Part shown: positions 26,349 through 34,640 of the stretch, piece by piece | Layout: every line of letters starts with the position of its first letter | Position numbering within the stretch: the first letter of the stretch is position 1 | Source of the DNA: CADEDH01 sp050330635 | GTDB lineage: Bacteria > Actinomycetota > Acidimicrobiia > Acidimicrobiales > SZUA-35 | Direction: 5' to 3' | DNA: 64,000 nt | NCBI GenBank assembly: GCA_050330635.1 | Contig: JBHJNQ010000017.1 | Span: 62,001-126,000 of the forward strand | Notes under the pieces: generated by a model | Told to the model about the DNA's origin: nothing | The model's input: only the letters and a program-made list of their open reading frames with translations | The model's database searches: none | Position numbers and translations under genes: made by a program

Positions 26349-27128
26349 ATGGCACGACTGACCGAACTGAGCCGCTCCGTGGCCGGGAAGGTGGCGCTGG
26401 TCACCGGCGCCGCCTCCGGCATGGGGCGGGCCACCGCCCACCTCTTCGCCGACGAGGGGGCACACGTGGCCGTCACCGATCTCGGGGCCGATCGGGTGGG
26501 GGCGGTGGTCGACGAGATCACCGGCGCCGGCGCCTCGGCCGCCGGCTGGGAGATGGACGTGTCCGACGCCGACCGGGTCGGCGTGGTGGTGGGTGAGATC
26601 GTCGACCGTTTCGGCGGTCTCGACATCGTCATCAACAACGCCGGGATCTCCCGCCCCGCCGCCATCGACTCCGCCGACTACGAGGACGACTGGGCGCTCA
26701 GCTTCGAGGTGTTGCTCACGGCCCAGACCAGGGTCATCCGGGCTGCCCTCCCTCATCTCCGAGCCTCCGACGGGGGCCGCATCGTCAACATCGCCTCCAC
26801 CGAGGGGTGGGGTGCCACCAAGGGGATGAGCCCCTACACCTCGGCCAAGCACGGGGTCATCGGCCTCACCCGGTCGTTGGCCGTCGAGCTCGGGAGGGAG
26901 AACATCACGGTGAACTGCATCTGCCCGGGGCCGATCAACACCGGCATGACCGAGGAGATCCCCGACGCCGACAAGGCGGTGTTCGCCAAACGACGGACGG
27001 CCATCGGCCGGTACGGGATCCCCGAAGAAGTGGCCCATGGCACCCTCAACTTCTGCCTGCCCGCCTCCCGCTACATGACCGGTGCCGTCCTCCCCGTCGA
27101 CGGCGGCCTGCTCATCAAGAACGCATGA
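26349..27128 (+). CDS. SDR-family oxidoreductase (3-oxoacyl reductase-like)
   Basis: 259 residues. TGAASGMG at about 20-27, NNAG near 97-100, the catalytic YTSAKHG with Tyr163 and Lys167, and a C-terminal YMTGAVLPVDGGLLI typical of FabG-like SDRs. It starts two bases after the GMC stop, and its own stop overlaps the next start (ATGA). In this operon it likely oxidises or reduces a hydroxyl or keto group on the same substrate as the GMC enzyme. Confidence 0.9.
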   Translation: MARLTELSRSVAGKVALVTGAASGMGRATAHLFADEGAHVAVTDLGADRVGAVVDEITGAGASAAGWEMDVSDADRVGVVVGEIVDRFGGLDIVINNAGISRPAAIDSADYEDDWALSFEVLLTAQTRVIRAALPHLRASDGGRIVNIASTEGWGATKGMSPYTSAKHGVIGLTRSLAVELGRENITVNCICPGPINTGMTEEIPDADKAVFAKRRTAIGRYGIPEEVAHGTLNFCLPASRYMTGAVLPVDGGLLIKNA

Positions 27129-27958
27129 TCACCGAGCTCGGGTTCGTCCTGCCCAACAACTGGGGGCTTCCCGATCCGGGGCCGGTGATCGACCTGGCGG
27201 TCGAGGCCGAGGCCGCCGGGCTGGGGTCGGTCTGGGTCAACCATCACGTCCTCAACGTGGGCTACATCGAGGAGCGGCTCGACACTCGGCCGTACCACGA
27301 CGCCCTGACGGTGCTGTCGTGGGCTGCCGCCAGGACCGAGCGGGTCCGGCTCGGCACGTCGGTCCTGGTCCTCCCCTACCTCCATCCCATGGTCCTGGCC
27401 AAGACGCTGGCCACGCTCGACCAGCTGAGCGGGGGACGCGTCATCGCCGGTCTCGGGGTGGGGAGCCTGCCGGAGGAGAACGCCATCCTCCGGGTGCCCT
27501 ACGACACCCGGGGGGCCGACGCCGACGAGGACATCGACATCATGCGGGCCCTGTGGTCGTCACCCCTGGCCGACCACGACGGGGTCCGCTACCGGTTCGA
27601 GGGACTGAAGACCGGACCGCAGCCCCGTCAGGACCCGCTGCCGGTGTGGATCGGGGGCTCGGGGGCCCCGGCCCGTCGCCGGGCGGCCCGAGTGGGCCAG
27701 GGGTGGCATCCGATGTGTTCCGCTCCGGGCCTGGCCCGGCGGATGCCGAGCCTGCTGGAGGAACTGGGGCGCGCCGGTCGTGATCGGTGGTCGATCGTGG
27801 TGGCGCCCCGTATCGACGTGTCGCAGGTACCCGACCGGTCCGCTGTCGAAGCCTTCGCCGACGCCGGGGCCGACCAGCTGATCGTGGGGGTCGGCAGCGC
27901 CGACCTCGACGAGATCCGGCGCGGTCTCGACCATCTGGCCACCCTGCTGCCGAGTTGA
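27125..27958 (+). CDS. LLM-class F420-dependent oxidoreductase
   Basis: 277 residues, luciferase-like. Motifs: ITELGFVLPNNWGLPDPG, AAARTERVRLGTSVLVLPYL, QLSGGRVIAGLGVGSLPEEN and LPVWIGGSGAPARRRAARVG. It resembles the TIGR03619-type F420 subgroup in size and in the LGTSVLVLPYLHP segment. The start overlaps the SDR stop, so it is the last gene of the GMC-SDR-LLM operon. A hairpin shared with the facing DUF1501 gene follows. Substrate unknown. Confidence 0.87.
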   Translation: MITELGFVLPNNWGLPDPGPVIDLAVEAEAAGLGSVWVNHHVLNVGYIEERLDTRPYHDALTVLSWAAARTERVRLGTSVLVLPYLHPMVLAKTLATLDQLSGGRVIAGLGVGSLPEENAILRVPYDTRGADADEDIDIMRALWSSPLADHDGVRYRFEGLKTGPQPRQDPLPVWIGGSGAPARRRAARVGQGWHPMCSAPGLARRMPSLLEELGRAGRDRWSIVVAPRIDVSQVPDRSAVEAFADAGADQLIVGVGSADLDEIRRGLDHLATLLPS

Positions 27959-27972
27959 GATCGGACGGGCCG

Positions 27973-27991
27973 GACCGGGCCACGCCCGGTC
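27973..27991. terminator. Terminator hairpin between LLM and DUF1501 genes
   Basis: Perfect 8-base stem GACCGGGC / GCCCGGTC with a CAC loop. The minus-strand stop codon of the DUF1501 gene begins in the 3' arm. It lies 14 bases after the LLM stop. No T-tract. Confidence 0.55.
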
Positions 27992-29999
27992 AGGCCACGG
28001 TGTCGGTGCGGGACACGAACTCCGCGCTCTCGGAGAACGCCAACATGACCGAACCCCGGGCCACACCACGGGCCAGCTCGCCCCGCCAGAAGCTGCCCCC
28101 CTCGGGATCCGGGTCACGTCCGAGCACGTTCCGGTAGACCAGGTCGACGAAACCGGCGTCGTCGACGGTGCCGTAGCGTTGCTGGAACTCGGCGGAGGCG
28201 GCGAAGGCGTCGCTGACGGCTCGCAACGGGAGGCCCGTGCCGATCCAGTAGCGGATGCCGTCGGCCTCGCCGGGGCGACCGAAGTAGGCGAGATAGAGCC
28301 GGGCCACCGGTCCCGCCTCGTCGACCCGCTGGACGGCTCCGGCGGCCGTGGCGGCGAACTCGGCCGACTCGGAGAAGCCGACGAGGATGTCGCCTCGGCG
28401 CCGGCCCCCGTCGAGGAGCGAGGTCCAGTAGTCGTGGCCGTCCCGGTCGGGTTCCCGGCCGAGGACGTTGCGGTAGACGAGGGCCACGAAGTCGCGATCG
28501 GAGAGGTTGCCGTAGCGTTGCTGGAACTCCGCCGAGGTGGCGAAGGCGTTGGAGACCGTGCCCAGTGTGACGCCGGTCGAGCGGGCCGCCACCCAGTGGT
28601 CGAGACCCTGACTGTCGGGCAGCCGTCCGAAGTAGGCGAGGTAGAGCCGGACGACCTGGGCCCGATGAGCGAACCGGGCGTTGACCAGCACCGGGTTGAG
28701 CCCGCTGGTGGTACGGTTCGGGGCCGGTCGGGCGACGAATCCGAGGTTCTCATGGTAGCCGCCCAGGATCTCGTCGGGGTCGCCGTCGAGCCAGGTGTCG
28801 AGCACGGTGGCGTAGACGCTGCGGTGGTCTACGGTGGGGGTCGGGTTGCCGTTGGGGTCGAGGGCGGTTAGCGAGGGCTGCTCGCCGTAGTAGCCGCCGA
28901 CGACCTGGGTGCCGATGGCCAGCCAGGTGTTGGCGGTCCCATGGTCGGTGCCGCCGGAGTCGTTGGCCTTGACCCTGCGCCCGAACTCGGAGGTGGTGAG
29001 GAGCAGTGTCCGGGCCCGGAACGTCGGGTCGAGACGGCCGAAGAACGTCTCGAGACCGGCGTCGAGCTCGGCCAGGCGGGCCTGCTGCATGGTGGCCTGT
29101 GAGGCGTGGCTGTCGAAGTCGCCGTAGAGGACGGAGAACACCCTGATGCCGAGGTCGGCGTTGATCAGGCGGGCGCACAGCTCGAGGCTCCGTTGGAGGT
29201 GACCCTCGGGAAGATCGGCAGCGTACGATCCTTCGATCCGGCCCGACAGGTCGACGGCCCGCCGTCCGGCCCCGGCCAGGAGGTCGGCCAGATCGCCCCG
29301 CCCGGTCGGCTGGTCGCCGAGGCCGGCGAGGGCCTCGTACATCCTGACCTGCACGGCGTCGCTTCCCGCCACCTGGAAGATGCCGTTGGCGTGGTCGGGG
29401 AGACCGGAGGCGTGGCGCTGGGCACCCTGGACGACGAGGGGGATCGACGAGCCGATGCTGACGCCGTGGAAGGGGTCGTCGCCGCCGGGCAGCCCGTCGA
29501 TGTACCGGCCGAGCCAGCCGCTGCGGGACCCGGGGTCGGTTCCGGTGGTGGCGGCCATCGAACGGGCCATCGACGTGAAGTGGCTGAGGTCGCCGCCGGG
29601 GATCCCGACGCCGTCGATGATGGCCACGTCGCCCGTGCGCCACAGCCGTTCCACCACCCCCAGGGCCGGGTGGAGGGCCCTGCCCTCGGACAGGTGGAGC
29701 CCGGCCGACGGGGGGATGGCCAGGCTCCGGCGCCGGTCGTAGTAGGCCCCGTCACCGGTGGGAATCACCATGTTGAGGCCGTCGTTGCCGCCGGCCATGG
29801 TGATGAGGACCAGGATCCCGTCGCCGGGACCGACCCGAACGGCGGCCATCGCCTGGTCGGCCAGCCACGGGGGGAGGGCGGCGACGCCGGCGGTCAGGGC
29901 CGTGGCCTGGAGGAAGTGCCGGCGGCTGAGGCTGCGGCGATCCTCCGGCAGGGGGGCCGAGACGGCGTCGACGAGTTCGACGGTGGTGGGATCGGTCAT
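27990..29999 (-). CDS. Tat-exported DUF1501 protein with two DUF4214 modules
   Basis: 669 residues. A twin-arginine signal is clear: SRRHFLQATALTAGVAALPP with an Ala-x-Ala-like cleavage region near residue 52. The DUF1501 (alkaline-phosphatase-superfamily-like) body follows, with ITMAGGNDGLNMVIP, SVLYGDFDSHASQ, LLLTTSEFGRRVKAN and GGTDHGTANTWLAIG carrying the probable metal ligands. The last 170 residues hold two DUF4214 modules, each with VRLYLAYFGR..D, EFQQRYG and FVxLVYRNVLGRxPD. DUF4214 occurs in surface and matrix-associated proteins. It starts two bases after the DUF1800 stop; the two families are routinely paired and exported together. Biological role unknown. Confidence 0.9.
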   Translation of the reverse strand: MTDPTTVELVDAVSAPLPEDRRSLSRRHFLQATALTAGVAALPPWLADQAMAAVRVGPGDGILVLITMAGGNDGLNMVIPTGDGAYYDRRRSLAIPPSAGLHLSEGRALHPALGVVERLWRTGDVAIIDGVGIPGGDLSHFTSMARSMAATTGTDPGSRSGWLGRYIDGLPGGDDPFHGVSIGSSIPLVVQGAQRHASGLPDHANGIFQVAGSDAVQVRMYEALAGLGDQPTGRGDLADLLAGAGRRAVDLSGRIEGSYAADLPEGHLQRSLELCARLINADLGIRVFSVLYGDFDSHASQATMQQARLAELDAGLETFFGRLDPTFRARTLLLTTSEFGRRVKANDSGGTDHGTANTWLAIGTQVVGGYYGEQPSLTALDPNGNPTPTVDHRSVYATVLDTWLDGDPDEILGGYHENLGFVARPAPNRTTSGLNPVLVNARFAHRAQVVRLYLAYFGRLPDSQGLDHWVAARSTGVTLGTVSNAFATSAEFQQRYGNLSDRDFVALVYRNVLGREPDRDGHDYWTSLLDGGRRRGDILVGFSESAEFAATAAGAVQRVDEAGPVARLYLAYFGRPGEADGIRYWIGTGLPLRAVSDAFAASAEFQQRYGTVDDAGFVDLVYRNVLGRDPDPEGGSFWRGELARGVARGSVMLAFSESAEFVSRTDTVA

Positions 30000-30001
30000 G
30001 G

Positions 30002-31234
30002 TCAGGCCAGCTGGAGCTCGGGCGAGAGCATGGGCAGGAACAGCAGCCCCGCACGCTCGGCCCACTGCGTGGCCAGGCGCTCGTTCTCGACGTAGTGGAT
30101 GAGGGCGTTGCGGGTCGGGGCGGTGGGGGCCACGATCCCGAAGCGACGCAGCGCGGCGTCGACGGCGTCGGTCGGCGACAGCGAGTTGGAGTTGGCCAGC
30201 TCGTCGGCGTTGAACATCTTCCACCGGATGTTGCTGGCGAACTTGGCCTTGGCCCACAGCGCCGAGGACGTGATCCAGTAGGTGTTCTGCCGCCACCCCG
30301 ACACGTTCGGCGGGTAGAAGGGCTTCTGGCCCATCGCCTCCAGCGACCATTCGGGGTGGGCCTCGGCACATGGCAGCCCGGTCAGGCGCATCGTGGCCAC
30401 CGTGTACTCGATCGGGCTGCGGACGAGGCCGTTGCGGGCGGTGTCGGAGCGGAACCGGGGGTGGAGCAGGATGGCCCGGACCAGGGCCCTGATCTCCATG
30501 CCGCTCGCTTCGAAGGAGGCGGCCACCGTGTCGACGACGGCCGGTTCCGGTTGGGGGTAGGCGAGGAACGACCACAGCTTGGTGGCGATGAAGCGGGCCA
30601 CGACGGACCGTTTCGGTCCGTCGACGATGTGGTCGATGATCATCGGGCCGTCCCAGTTGCGGGTCAGGCCGAAGAACGTCTTGTCGTTCCAGTCGTGGGC
30701 CTCGGGGGTGAACGCGTAGGCCCCGTCCCGGTCGAGGAGGTGGCCGGTCCAGGCCCGGGCCGACTCGGTCACGTCCGACTCGGTGTAGTTGCCGACGCCG
30801 AGGGTGAAGAGCTCCATCAGCTCCCGGGCGAAGTTGTCGTTGGGACGTCCGGCGACGTTGCGGTCGTTGTCGAGGTAGGCCAGCATCGCCGGTTGGACCG
30901 ACGCCCGCTGGACCAGATCCTCGAAGTTGCCGAGGCCATGGGTGCGGAAGAGCTGGTTCTGGTCGAACAGCCAGCGGTGGTTCCCGACCTTGTCCATCGA
31001 GGTGCACAGGTGGCCGTGCCAGAACAGGACCATCTTCTCGACCAGGGGGGCGTGGGAGGTACGGCACCGTTCCAGCCAGAACCACAGCATGTCGACGTAC
31101 TTGGCGTAGAACTCGCGGCCCGGGTCGAGGTCGGGAACACCCACGTGATGGGGGGTGGCGTCCGAGGTGTCGAGCACCTGGTCGACCAGGTCCTCCCAGG
31201 AGAACGAGGTGAGCGCCGCGATGTCGGCGGGCAT
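30002..31234 (-). CDS. DUF1800 family protein with unclear start
   Basis: 410 residues from the first standard start codon. Family features: FWHGHLCTSMDKV, NFARELMELFTLGVGNYTE, ARAWTGHLLDRDG, PYPPNVSGW-like region (PFYPPNVSGWRQNTYW) and ATKLWSFLAYPQ. DUF1800 proteins normally begin with a conserved HLLxRxGFG motif. That motif is encoded here, in frame but upstream of the ATG: EHLLSRTGFGG at 31235-31267. No ATG, GTG or TTG precedes it before an in-frame TGA at 31295-31297. Either initiation is non-standard, the gene has a damaged start, or there is a sequence error. It is coupled to the DUF1501 gene. Function unknown. Confidence 0.85.
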   Translation of the reverse strand: MPADIAALTSFSWEDLVDQVLDTSDATPHHVGVPDLDPGREFYAKYVDMLWFWLERCRTSHAPLVEKMVLFWHGHLCTSMDKVGNHRWLFDQNQLFRTHGLGNFEDLVQRASVQPAMLAYLDNDRNVAGRPNDNFARELMELFTLGVGNYTESDVTESARAWTGHLLDRDGAYAFTPEAHDWNDKTFFGLTRNWDGPMIIDHIVDGPKRSVVARFIATKLWSFLAYPQPEPAVVDTVAASFEASGMEIRALVRAILLHPRFRSDTARNGLVRSPIEYTVATMRLTGLPCAEAHPEWSLEAMGQKPFYPPNVSGWRQNTYWITSSALWAKAKFASNIRWKMFNADELANSNSLSPTDAVDAALRRFGIVAPTAPTRNALIHYVENERLATQWAERAGLLFLPMLSPELQLA

Positions 31235-31316
31235 GCCGCCGAAGCCGGTTCGGCTCAGCAGATGTTCGACGTCTCGGTAGGAGGTAGCGATGGTTCAGAT
31301 ATCGACCATCACTGGC

Positions 31317-31337
31317 CGGCTGTGAGGACTACAGCCG
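31317..31337 (-). terminator. Hairpin at the thioesterase stop codon
   Basis: Perfect 7-base arms CGGCTGT and ACAGCCG around a 7-base loop that contains most of the thioesterase TAG stop. It probably separates the SDR-thioesterase operon from DUF1800-DUF1501, so the latter needs its own promoter within roughly the next 30 bases. Confidence 0.45.
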
Positions 31338-32168
31338 CATCGGGCTGGCCACCAGGCTCTGGGTGACGCGGCCGACGGCGCTGCACCCGTCGAACAGGAC
31401 GGCGTCGTTGAATCCGACGGCTCCGGCCGTACGCCGGTTCCGGGCGTCGATCCCCACCCAGGGACCCCGGGGATAGCGGTGGAGCTGGAGGGTGAGGTCG
31501 GGGTTGATGTAGACCTCGTCGCACGAGAGGTCGTGCTCCCAGCCGGCGGCGGCGGCCAGGTCGGCCAGGGTGGCGACCCTCACGAGATCGGTGGTGGGTC
31601 GACCGGCCATCAGTGGGGAGGTGAGCCTGGCCCACACCACGGCGGGTCCCGAGCTCTCGGTCGATCCGCTGGCGAAGCGGAGCTCGGCGGCGTCGCAGTT
31701 GAAGCCCGGCCGGGGGTACTCGATGTCGACGCCGGCGGCCGGGTCGGCTGTGGTGTCCGGCCGGGGGGGCGGCGGGTCCTCGCCCGTGTCGAACCCGACC
31801 GACGGGGCGAGCCACTGGGTGCTGGCCCGGGCCACGAGGGGACCGTCGTGGTGGATGGCGACGTCGACGACCGAGGAACGGGCGCCGGGCTTGACCACGG
31901 AGGCGGTGACGTCGAGCTCGGCCCGGGGCACCGCCCCCAGCAGCTCGAGGGTCAGTCGCCCGCAGAGGAGTCGGTCGTCGTCGGCGACCTGCTCGGCGGC
32001 CCACGCCGCCAGGCCGCCGACCGGACCCCCGTGGAGGAGCCCATGGTCCCACGGCCCTCGACCGTGGTCGGTGGCGCTCACCCGGTGGTGAGCGGGACCG
32101 TCCGACCCGACGACGACGAACAGGGCCCGGGCCGCGGCGTCGTCGTCGTCGAGCCGGCGGCGGTTCAC
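31329..32168 (-). CDS. Acyl-CoA thioesterase family protein (double hotdog, TesB-like)
   Basis: 279 residues. The GTG start overlaps the SDR stop (GTGA), which fixes the beginning; the frame is open further upstream only as an antisense-like shadow within the SDR gene. Two hotdog halves are recognisable: DHGLLHGGPVGGLAAWAAEQV followed by a LTLELLGAVPRAELDVTASV strand set, then ARLTSPLMAGRPTTDLVRVA and a second LTLQLHRYPRGPWVGIDAR set. The C-terminal half is of the acyl-CoA thioesterase-like type. It likely hydrolyses acyl-CoA produced by the coupled SDR pathway. No catalytic residues can be asserted by eye. Confidence 0.8.
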   Translation of the reverse strand: MNRRRLDDDDAAARALFVVVGSDGPAHHRVSATDHGRGPWDHGLLHGGPVGGLAAWAAEQVADDDRLLCGRLTLELLGAVPRAELDVTASVVKPGARSSVVDVAIHHDGPLVARASTQWLAPSVGFDTGEDPPPPRPDTTADPAAGVDIEYPRPGFNCDAAELRFASGSTESSGPAVVWARLTSPLMAGRPTTDLVRVATLADLAAAAGWEHDLSCDEVYINPDLTLQLHRYPRGPWVGIDARNRRTAGAVGFNDAVLFDGCSAVGRVTQSLVASPMRL

Positions 32169-33124
32169 GGCGTGGGCTGACGCTTGCCGAAGTGGGTGAA
32201 CGTGTCGCTGATGGCGGTGGTCACCGAGGCGAGCTTGCTGCGCCCCTCGGCCAGCCGGGGTGCCTTGGCCTGGAGGTCGGCGACGGTCCACCGGCCGTCG
32301 GTGGCGATGATGTCCTCGTCGGCCAGCGACCAACCGCCGTAGAGTCCGACCTCGTTGCCGCCGACGTGGAACACCCCGCCGGTGAAGGGGCAGCCCTCGC
32401 TCGACAGGTAGGCGACCAGTGGTGAGATGTTGGCCGGGTCCCACTTGTCGAACTGGCTGGGGTCGTCGGGCGCCTTGACCACGTCCTCCAGCCCCGGAGT
32501 GGCCAGGGTGAGGCGGGTCCGGGCGATCGGGGCCAGGCAGTTGACCCTGACCCCGTAGCGGCCGAGCTCGCCGGCCGCCACCAGGGTCATGGCGGCGATG
32601 GCGGCCTTGGCCCCGGCGTAGTTGAACTGGCCGAGGTTGCCGAGCATGGCGCCGGAGGCGGTGTTGACGATGGCCCGGTCGCCTTCGTTGCCCGCCTTGG
32701 TCTGCTCCCGCCAGTAGGCGGCGGCCCAGCGGGTGGGCACGAAGTGGCCCTTCATGTGAACGTCGATGACGGCGTCCCACTCGGCTTCGGTCATGTTGAC
32801 CACGACCCGGTCGCGGAGGATGCCGGCGTTGTTGATCAGGATGTGCAGGTCGCCGAAGGCCTCGACGGCCTGGTTGATCATGCCCTGCACGCCCTCCCAG
32901 TCGGTGACGCTGGCGCCGTTGGCCACCGCCTCGCCTCCCATGGCCTTGATCTCCTCGACGACCTGCTCGGCGGCGGTGACGTCGGAACCGGTGCCGTCGG
33001 CGGCGCCGCCGAGATCGTTGACGACGATCTTGGCCCCCTCGGCGGCCATGAGGAGGGCGTGCTCCCGACCGATGCCCCGGCCGCCACCGGTGATGATCGC
33101 CACCCGTCCATCCAATGAACCCAT
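32165..33124 (-). CDS. SDR of the multifunctional-enzyme type-2/hydroxyacyl-CoA dehydrogenase group
   Basis: 319 residues. TGGGRGIGREHALLMAAEGA at the N-terminus, the VVNDLGGAADGTG extension, NNAGILRDRVVVNMTEAEWD and NYAGAKAAIAAM are hallmarks of the 3-hydroxyacyl-CoA dehydrogenase module of peroxisomal multifunctional enzyme 2 and its bacterial relatives. The ATG at 33124 has GGAG eight bases upstream. The C-terminal 60 residues (HVGGNEVGLYGGWS to HFGKRQPTP) extend beyond a typical FabG-like enzyme. A 4-base overlap couples it to the thioesterase. Together they suggest beta-oxidation-like processing of an acyl-CoA. Confidence 0.88.
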   Translation of the reverse strand: MGSLDGRVAIITGGGRGIGREHALLMAAEGAKIVVNDLGGAADGTGSDVTAAEQVVEEIKAMGGEAVANGASVTDWEGVQGMINQAVEAFGDLHILINNAGILRDRVVVNMTEAEWDAVIDVHMKGHFVPTRWAAAYWREQTKAGNEGDRAIVNTASGAMLGNLGQFNYAGAKAAIAAMTLVAAGELGRYGVRVNCLAPIARTRLTLATPGLEDVVKAPDDPSQFDKWDPANISPLVAYLSSEGCPFTGGVFHVGGNEVGLYGGWSLADEDIIATDGRWTVADLQAKAPRLAEGRSKLASVTTAISDTFTHFGKRQPTP

Positions 33125-33246
33125 CTTGTTCACTCCATCCTCGCCCACGCGCGTCGGGGCGGCTCGCTCCTGGCCCGACCGGGTTGTCGGGGCTCACGAC
33201 CCACGAAGGGTAGACGCGGCGGGCCGGGCACCGCCTCTTCGGAGGG

Positions 33247-34110
33247 TCAGGGTCCGGCGCCGGCCGGGACGTCGATCGGGTGGTCGCCGCCGAGGTCGGC
33301 GAAGGTCACCGTCACCGTCATCGTCGGGCCCGCGTCGAGATCGTCGGGGCCGGCCGTGCCCGAGGCCCGGGCCACCAGCGACAGGGCGACACCGTCGGCG
33401 ATGTCGACGGTCAACTCCACCGGATCGGCGTCGCCGAACGGGCTGGCGTCGTCGGTGATGAGGGCGAGGGCGGCGATTCCGGGGTCGAGCCGGCGCAGGT
33501 CGCCGACCGTGACGGTGGCCCGGTGGCGGCCACCGATCACCGGTTCGAACTCGGTGTCGTCGGCCAGGGCCTCGATGCCGGCGCCCCGCCATCCCAGCAG
33601 CGCCGGCGTCACGACGGTGCCGGCCGGTACACCCTCGGTCAGGTCGAGACCGTCGGCGTCTCCCGGTATGAAGCCATCGGCTCCGATCGGCCTCACGAAG
33701 CTGGAGCCATCGACGGAACGGACCTGCTGGATCGTGGTGTCCGATCCGGCGTGGGCGACGGCGTCGCTGGTGGCGCGGAACGTGGCCAGGTAGTCGTCGC
33801 CCGAATACTCGGTCTCCAGGTGGATGCGGCCGGTGGCATCGGCCGTCGGTACGTCGATGTCGATCGACACCACCCCCGAGGTGGCGTTGGCCGCCTCGGT
33901 CAGGGCTGCGTCCACCGGGTCGTCGGTCGAGCCGGCCTCGTAGAGGCTGAGGGCGGCGGCGGCGAGGCCGGCGCCGACGATGACGAGCAGCAATCGCAGG
34001 ACCCGTGCCCGTCGCTGGTCGTCGGCCGGCGGGCGACCGGTCGTCGGGGCGGCGTCGCCGGCGAGCGGTGGTTCGGTCGACGGCTCGCGTTGCGGATCCC
34101 GATCGGTCAT
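33247..34110 (-). CDS. Membrane-anchored extracytoplasmic protein of unknown function
   Basis: 287 residues. A polar N-terminal tail of about 35 residues leads to one membrane helix (VLRLLLVIVGAGLAAAALSL), and the rest is an acidic, beta-rich outer domain. Repeating strand patterns (VVSIDIDVPTADATGRIHLE, YLATFRATSDAVAH, HRATVTVGDLRRLDP, PVELTVDIADGVAL) resemble the LppX/LprG lipid-carrier-like fold, but there is no lipobox cysteine, and similarity is too weak to name a family. CATACT lies six bases before the ATG, a possible leaderless start. It sits downstream of the ArsR gene in the same direction, 36 bases after its stop, so co-transcription is possible. Confidence 0.65.
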   Translation of the reverse strand: MTDRDPQREPSTEPPLAGDAAPTTGRPPADDQRRARVLRLLLVIVGAGLAAAALSLYEAGSTDDPVDAALTEAANATSGVVSIDIDVPTADATGRIHLETEYSGDDYLATFRATSDAVAHAGSDTTIQQVRSVDGSSFVRPIGADGFIPGDADGLDLTEGVPAGTVVTPALLGWRGAGIEALADDTEFEPVIGGRHRATVTVGDLRRLDPGIAALALITDDASPFGDADPVELTVDIADGVALSLVARASGTAGPDDLDAGPTMTVTVTFADLGGDHPIDVPAGAGP

Positions 34111-34146
34111 CCCGCCAGTATGGCGGTGGCGGTCACGGTCGCCCGG

Positions 34147-34524
34147 TCACGATGTCTGGCCGAGGGCGTTGCGCAGCTGATCGAGGGCGTCGGGCACCAG
34201 GGTGAACCACGCCCACTTTCCCCGCTGCTCCCTGGTGACGAACCCGGCGTCGGTCAGCAGCTTGAGATGGTGGCTGATCGTCGGCTGGGTCCGACCCAGC
34301 AGTGCGGGCAGATCGCAGGCGCAGAGCTCGCCCCCCGGGGTGCAGGCCAGCAGCGACACCAGGCGGATCCGTACGGGATCGGCCAGTGCCTTGAGGCGGA
34401 CGGCCAGGACCTGTGCCGTCTCCTCGTCGAGCACGGTGTCGGTCACGGGGGCGCAGCAGCCGCCAGTGGGGTCGGTTCCGGCGCCGGCGGCGGCCGGCAC
34501 GGCAGCGGCGCGAGAGGAAACCAT
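34147..34524 (-). CDS. ArsR/SmtB-family metalloregulator, probable arsenite-type
   Basis: 125 residues. The winged helix-turn-helix is clear (LKALADPVRIRLVSLL; LLGRTQPTISHHLKLLTDAG; KWAWFTLVPDALDQL). Cysteines are at 23, 24, 61, 68 and 70: an adjacent CC pair in the N-terminal extension plus cysteines around ELCACDLP. The ELCxCDL motif marks arsenite sensors of E. coli type, while an N-terminal CC with a more central Cys is the Corynebacterium glutamicum ArsR arrangement; this protein has elements of both. A perfect 12-base inverted repeat at 34546-34575 directly upstream should be its operator. No arsenate reductase, ArsB/Acr3 or ArsM gene lies nearby, so it appears an orphan or controls the adjacent membrane-anchored protein. 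Confidence 0.87.
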   Translation of the reverse strand: MVSSRAAAVPAAAGAGTDPTGGCCAPVTDTVLDEETAQVLAVRLKALADPVRIRLVSLLACTPGGELCACDLPALLGRTQPTISHHLKLLTDAGFVTREQRGKWAWFTLVPDALDQLRNALGQTS

Positions 34525-34545
34525 GACACCCGACTGTAGCTCCCG

Positions 34546-34575
34546 GTGACGATTCGACGGAGATCGAATCGTCAC
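34546..34575. promoter_or_regulatory. Perfect 12-base inverted-repeat operator upstream of the ArsR gene
   Basis: Arms GTGACGATTCGA (34546-34557) and TCGAATCGTCAC (34564-34575) are exact reverse complements around a 6-base spacer. Centre-to-centre geometry matches ArsR-family dimer sites, and it ends 22 bases before the regulator's ATG. Autorepression is the natural reading. No coding gene lies immediately on the other side in the divergent direction. Confidence 0.75.
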
Positions 34576-34601
34576 CGAGGCGTGAGAGGACGCCGCCCGG
34601 T

Positions 34602-34640
34602 GGTCAGCCCGCGGTCAGGCGGCGGTCAGCCGGCGCTCAG
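34602..34640. repeat. 11-base tandem repeat overlapping an LLM gene stop codon
   Basis: Three units GGTCAGCCCGC, GGTCAGGCGGC, GGTCAGCCGGC plus a partial GCTCAG, 11-base period. On the minus strand each unit carries CTGAC, and the third includes the TGA stop of the LLM gene at 34626. Confidence 0.7.

Noticed and set aside
34147..34575. Arsenic resistance operon
   Set aside because: Only the regulator and operator are present; no reductase, efflux pump or methyltransferase gene is adjacent.
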